Part shown: piece by piece, positions 61,367-64,000 of the stretch
How positions within the stretch are numbered: the first letter of the stretch is position 1
How the letters are laid out: each line of letters begins with the position of its first letter
NCBI GenBank assembly: GCA_902586925.1
Contig: CACIJE010000001.1
Location: 458,104 to 522,103, forward strand
Direction: 5' to 3'
Length of the DNA stretch: 64,000 nucleotides
Source: an uncultured SAR86 cluster bacterium
GTDB taxonomy: Bacteria > Pseudomonadota > Gammaproteobacteria > Magnimaribacterales > D2472
Notes under the pieces: model-generated
What the model saw: the letters and a program-made list of their open reading frames with translations, nothing else
Database searches by the model: none
What the model was told of the DNA's origin: nothing
Position numbers and translations under genes: made by a program

Positions 61367-63466
61367 ATGTATGTCAGTAACAAATTTTTATTTTTATTGC
61401 CCGTATTGTTTTCACTTATTGTCTTTTCACAAGACATTGAAGAAATAATTGTTAAAGGTGAGTATCGAGAAAAATCTATCAGTGAGGAAGATTCAAGTAT
61501 TTTTATTATTCAGTCTGAAAAAATTAAGTCACAAGCTATAAAACATTTTCAGCAACTTTCGTATCTTGTACCAAATTTAAATTATGCAGCCTCAGATTCG
61601 AGAGCAAGATATTTTCAAATACGAGGTATTGGAGAAAGATCTGGTTATCAGGGAACACCAAATTCTTCGGTTGGATTTCTTATCGATGACATTGACTATT
61701 CCGGTCAGGGAGGCATTGCAACTTTATTTGATGTTGATCAAGTTGAAGTATTTCGTGGACCCCAAGGTTCTAGAACAGGCGCTAATGCTTTAGCAGGATT
61801 AATTTATATAAAGACTAAAGATCCAACAGATAAATTTGAAGGAACTTCCGAACTAACTCTTGGAGATTATGGAACTCAAAACATTGGAGTTGCGTTTGGA
61901 GGACCATTAAAGAATAAAAAAATGAAATATCGATTAGTAATGAGAACTGACTATGCTGATGGATTTAGAAAAAATATTTACTTGAATAAATCAGATACTT
62001 CAAAAAAAGATGAGCTAACTTTGCGTTACAAACTTGATTGGGAAATTGATGAAACTACAAATATAAATTTTCTTGTTTCAAAAGTTGATATGGATGACCC
62101 AGCTGATATTTGGACAATTGATGGAAGTTTAAATACTTTATCAGATCGTCCTGGAATGGATTCACAAATAACAGACTCGATTCGAATAAAAGTAACTAAG
62201 AATTTAAATAATTTTGATATGCAAAGTTTAACAAGTTCAACAAAAACTGATGTTGTTTTCAGTTATGATGCAGATTGGGGCAATCCTGACTCACATTATC
62301 CATATACCTATGATTATTTTTCTGAAACATTAAGAAAAAGAGATACTTTTAGTCAAGAAATTCGTTTTTTGTCAAAAAATAAGGATTTTTCTCAAAATAA
62401 TCCATTTGAATGGGTCTTTGGTTTCGATTTCAGTAAATTAGATGAATCAAATGTAACCAAAGATGATGGGATTTATGGAGATCCGTCTGATCCATTTGGT
62501 CCATATGCAAGTGAATCTTTAATTTCAAGAAATTATAAATCTGAAAATTTATCAGTTTTCGGAAATATTGATTATTTTTTAACAAATAAAATTAAACTTG
62601 CTTTCGGTTTGAGATTGGAAAATTGGGATTCAAAATACAAAGATTCAAATAATGAATCTTTTAGTCCTTCAGATAATATGAGTGGTGGAAAAATTTCACT
62701 AGTCAAAAAAACCAATGATGATTCAAATATTTATTTTTCAATAGCAAGAGGATATAAACAAGGTGGATTTAATTTAGGTCTTGATGCTACAGATAACTTA
62801 GTGAAACAATCTCTTATTTACGATCCTGAATATTTAACTAATTACGAATTGGGTTTAAGTTCTTACTTAAAAGATAGCGATCTAAATTATTCACTTGTAA
62901 TATTTTTCTCTGAAAGAAAAGATCAACAAGTTTTAATATCTAGACAAGTTGATCCAAGTGATCCTAATACTTTTTCATATTTAACTCAGAATGCTGCAGA
63001 GGGAGAGAACTATGGGATTGAAATTACTTCAAATTATTTATTAACAAATAATTTATATATATATGCTAATTTAGGTTTTCTTAAAACAAAGATAAAAAAT
63101 TGGGAATCAAGAATTGATCTAGAAGACAGATCACAAGCTCACGCACCTGAGAGATCATATTCTGTAGGTGGAAATTTAAATTTCAAAAATAACTACTATT
63201 TAAAATTAGATATTAATGGAAAAAGTAGTTTTTATTATTCAGATTCACATGATAATCAGTCTAAAAGCTATCAATTAACTAACTTAACTTTTGGATATAC
63301 AAATGCTAATTTTTCTGTTGATCTGTGGATAAGAAATTTGTTTAATAAATACTATTCAACAAGAGGATTTTTCTTTGGAAATGAAGCGCCAAATTTTATT
63401 GATACTCTATATAGAAGACAAGGAGATCCTAAGCATATTGGCATATCACTTAGATATAATTTTTAA
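61367..63466 (+). CDS. TonB-dependent outer-membrane receptor, predicted thiamin(-related) uptake
   Basis: Plug domain (NYAASDSRARYFQIRGIGERSGYQGTPNSSVGFLIDDIDYSGQGG...VDQVEVFRGPQGSRTGANALAGLIYIKTKDP) and barrel ending SLRYNF; under TPP riboswitch. Start at 61367. Confidence 0.93.
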   Translation: MYVSNKFLFLLPVLFSLIVFSQDIEEIIVKGEYREKSISEEDSSIFIIQSEKIKSQAIKHFQQLSYLVPNLNYAASDSRARYFQIRGIGERSGYQGTPNSSVGFLIDDIDYSGQGGIATLFDVDQVEVFRGPQGSRTGANALAGLIYIKTKDPTDKFEGTSELTLGDYGTQNIGVAFGGPLKNKKMKYRLVMRTDYADGFRKNIYLNKSDTSKKDELTLRYKLDWEIDETTNINFLVSKVDMDDPADIWTIDGSLNTLSDRPGMDSQITDSIRIKVTKNLNNFDMQSLTSSTKTDVVFSYDADWGNPDSHYPYTYDYFSETLRKRDTFSQEIRFLSKNKDFSQNNPFEWVFGFDFSKLDESNVTKDDGIYGDPSDPFGPYASESLISRNYKSENLSVFGNIDYFLTNKIKLAFGLRLENWDSKYKDSNNESFSPSDNMSGGKISLVKKTNDDSNIYFSIARGYKQGGFNLGLDATDNLVKQSLIYDPEYLTNYELGLSSYLKDSDLNYSLVIFFSERKDQQVLISRQVDPSDPNTFSYLTQNAAEGENYGIEITSNYLLTNNLYIYANLGFLKTKIKNWESRIDLEDRSQAHAPERSYSVGGNLNFKNNYYLKLDINGKSSFYYSDSHDNQSKSYQLTNLTFGYTNANFSVDLWIRNLFNKYYSTRGFFFGNEAPNFIDTLYRRQGDPKHIGISLRYNF

Positions 63467-63471
63467 CTTAC

Positions 63472-64000
63472 ATGTTAAATTTTATTCCTGAAATTATTGC
63501 TGTTATGACAGCAATACTCTATTTAGTCTTAGCTGCCAAAGAAGACATAAAGTGCTGGTATGCGGCAATAATTAGTTCATCTCTATACTTTTTTATAATG
63601 TTTGATGCTGGCCTAATAATGGAGTCAATTTTACAAATTTTTTATATTTCTATGGCCATTTATGGCTGGAATCAATGGAATAAGGTATCAAATGAAGGAT
63701 GTGTAATAAGGATTAAAAAATGGAAAAAAATTAAGCATGTATATGTAATAAGTTTAGTATTGATATTGGCAATAATTTCAGGAAAAGTTCTAGAAAAATA
63801 TACAAATGCAGTATTTCCATTTTTAGATGCATTTACAACATTTGGAGCCATTATCACAACATATATGGTTGCAAAAAAGATCATTGAAAATTGGATCTAT
63901 TGGTTTGTGATTGATTCAATATCTATATATCTATTTTTCTCAAGGGAGTTATATCTAACCTCATTATTATTTTTAATATATCTAATAATTATTATTTTTG
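63472..64000 (+). CDS. PnuC-family transporter, PnuT-like (probable thiamin transporter), truncated at window end
   Basis: MLNFIPEIIAVMTAILYLVLAAKEDIKCWYAAIISSSLYFFIMFDAGLIMESILQIFYISMAIYGWNQWNK; same strand, 5 nt after the TPP-regulated receptor. Not in ORF track because no stop. Confidence 0.85.
   Translation, partial: MLNFIPEIIAVMTAILYLVLAAKEDIKCWYAAIISSSLYFFIMFDAGLIMESILQIFYISMAIYGWNQWNKVSNEGCVIRIKKWKKIKHVYVISLVLILAIISGKVLEKYTNAVFPFLDAFTTFGAIITTYMVAKKIIENWIYWFVIDSISIYLFFSRELYLTSLLFLIYLIIIIF

Noticed and set aside
61249-61437. Minus-strand 62-aa ORF across the TPP riboswitch
   Set aside because: Region is explained by the riboswitch and the receptor start on the plus strand.
63672-63884. 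Minus-strand 70-aa ORF at window end
   Set aside because: Antisense to the PnuC-family gene, which has clear family motifs.
1-64000. CRISPR arrays, prophage, transposases, toxin-antitoxin or restriction systems
   Set aside because: No regularly spaced repeats, integrase/transposase motifs or defence-gene motifs were seen; the window reads as core chromosome.

Overview
This is a low-GC, densely packed bacterial chromosomal window. Gene content and order look gammaproteobacterial; the AT bias, very short intergenic gaps, TonB receptors and apparent vitamin uptake suggest a marine, streamlined SAR86-like lineage, but that is inference only. Almost all of it is core housekeeping: lysA/lptM; ahcY-metK; tkt-pgk-fba(class I)-dtd; tatABC-ubiB-ubiJ-ubiE-rsgA; orn; miaB-phoH-ybeY-corC-lnt; fadJ-like; rpiA/ilvA; fthC-6S RNA-zapA // pepP-ubiH-like; rpmB, dut, rpmE2, priA, amiC-tsaE-nnr; acs-dNK-pcnB-dksA; adenosine kinase-hemL-hemG; erpA, anmK, mepM-like, putA, tyrS; tRNA-Ile(GAT); prolyl oligopeptidase. 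I saw no phage, transposon, integrase, CRISPR or rRNA. The most interesting parts are: (1) a TPP riboswitch at 61285-61366 whose 3' conserved segment is itself the Shine-Dalgarno and whose P1 stem abuts the start codon of a TonB receptor, followed by a PnuC-family (PnuT-like) transporter, i.e. a thiamin-uptake cassette; (2) an unannotated strong promoter + two-hairpin leader + 28-aa single-TM small ORF at 22632-22846; (3) palindromic operator-like DNA between metK and tkt; (4) a membrane-anchored paraoxonase-like propeller protein next to an alpha/beta hydrolase; (5) a 6S RNA in its conserved zapA-fthC locus. All calls are from reading the sequence and supplied translations; no database search was run.
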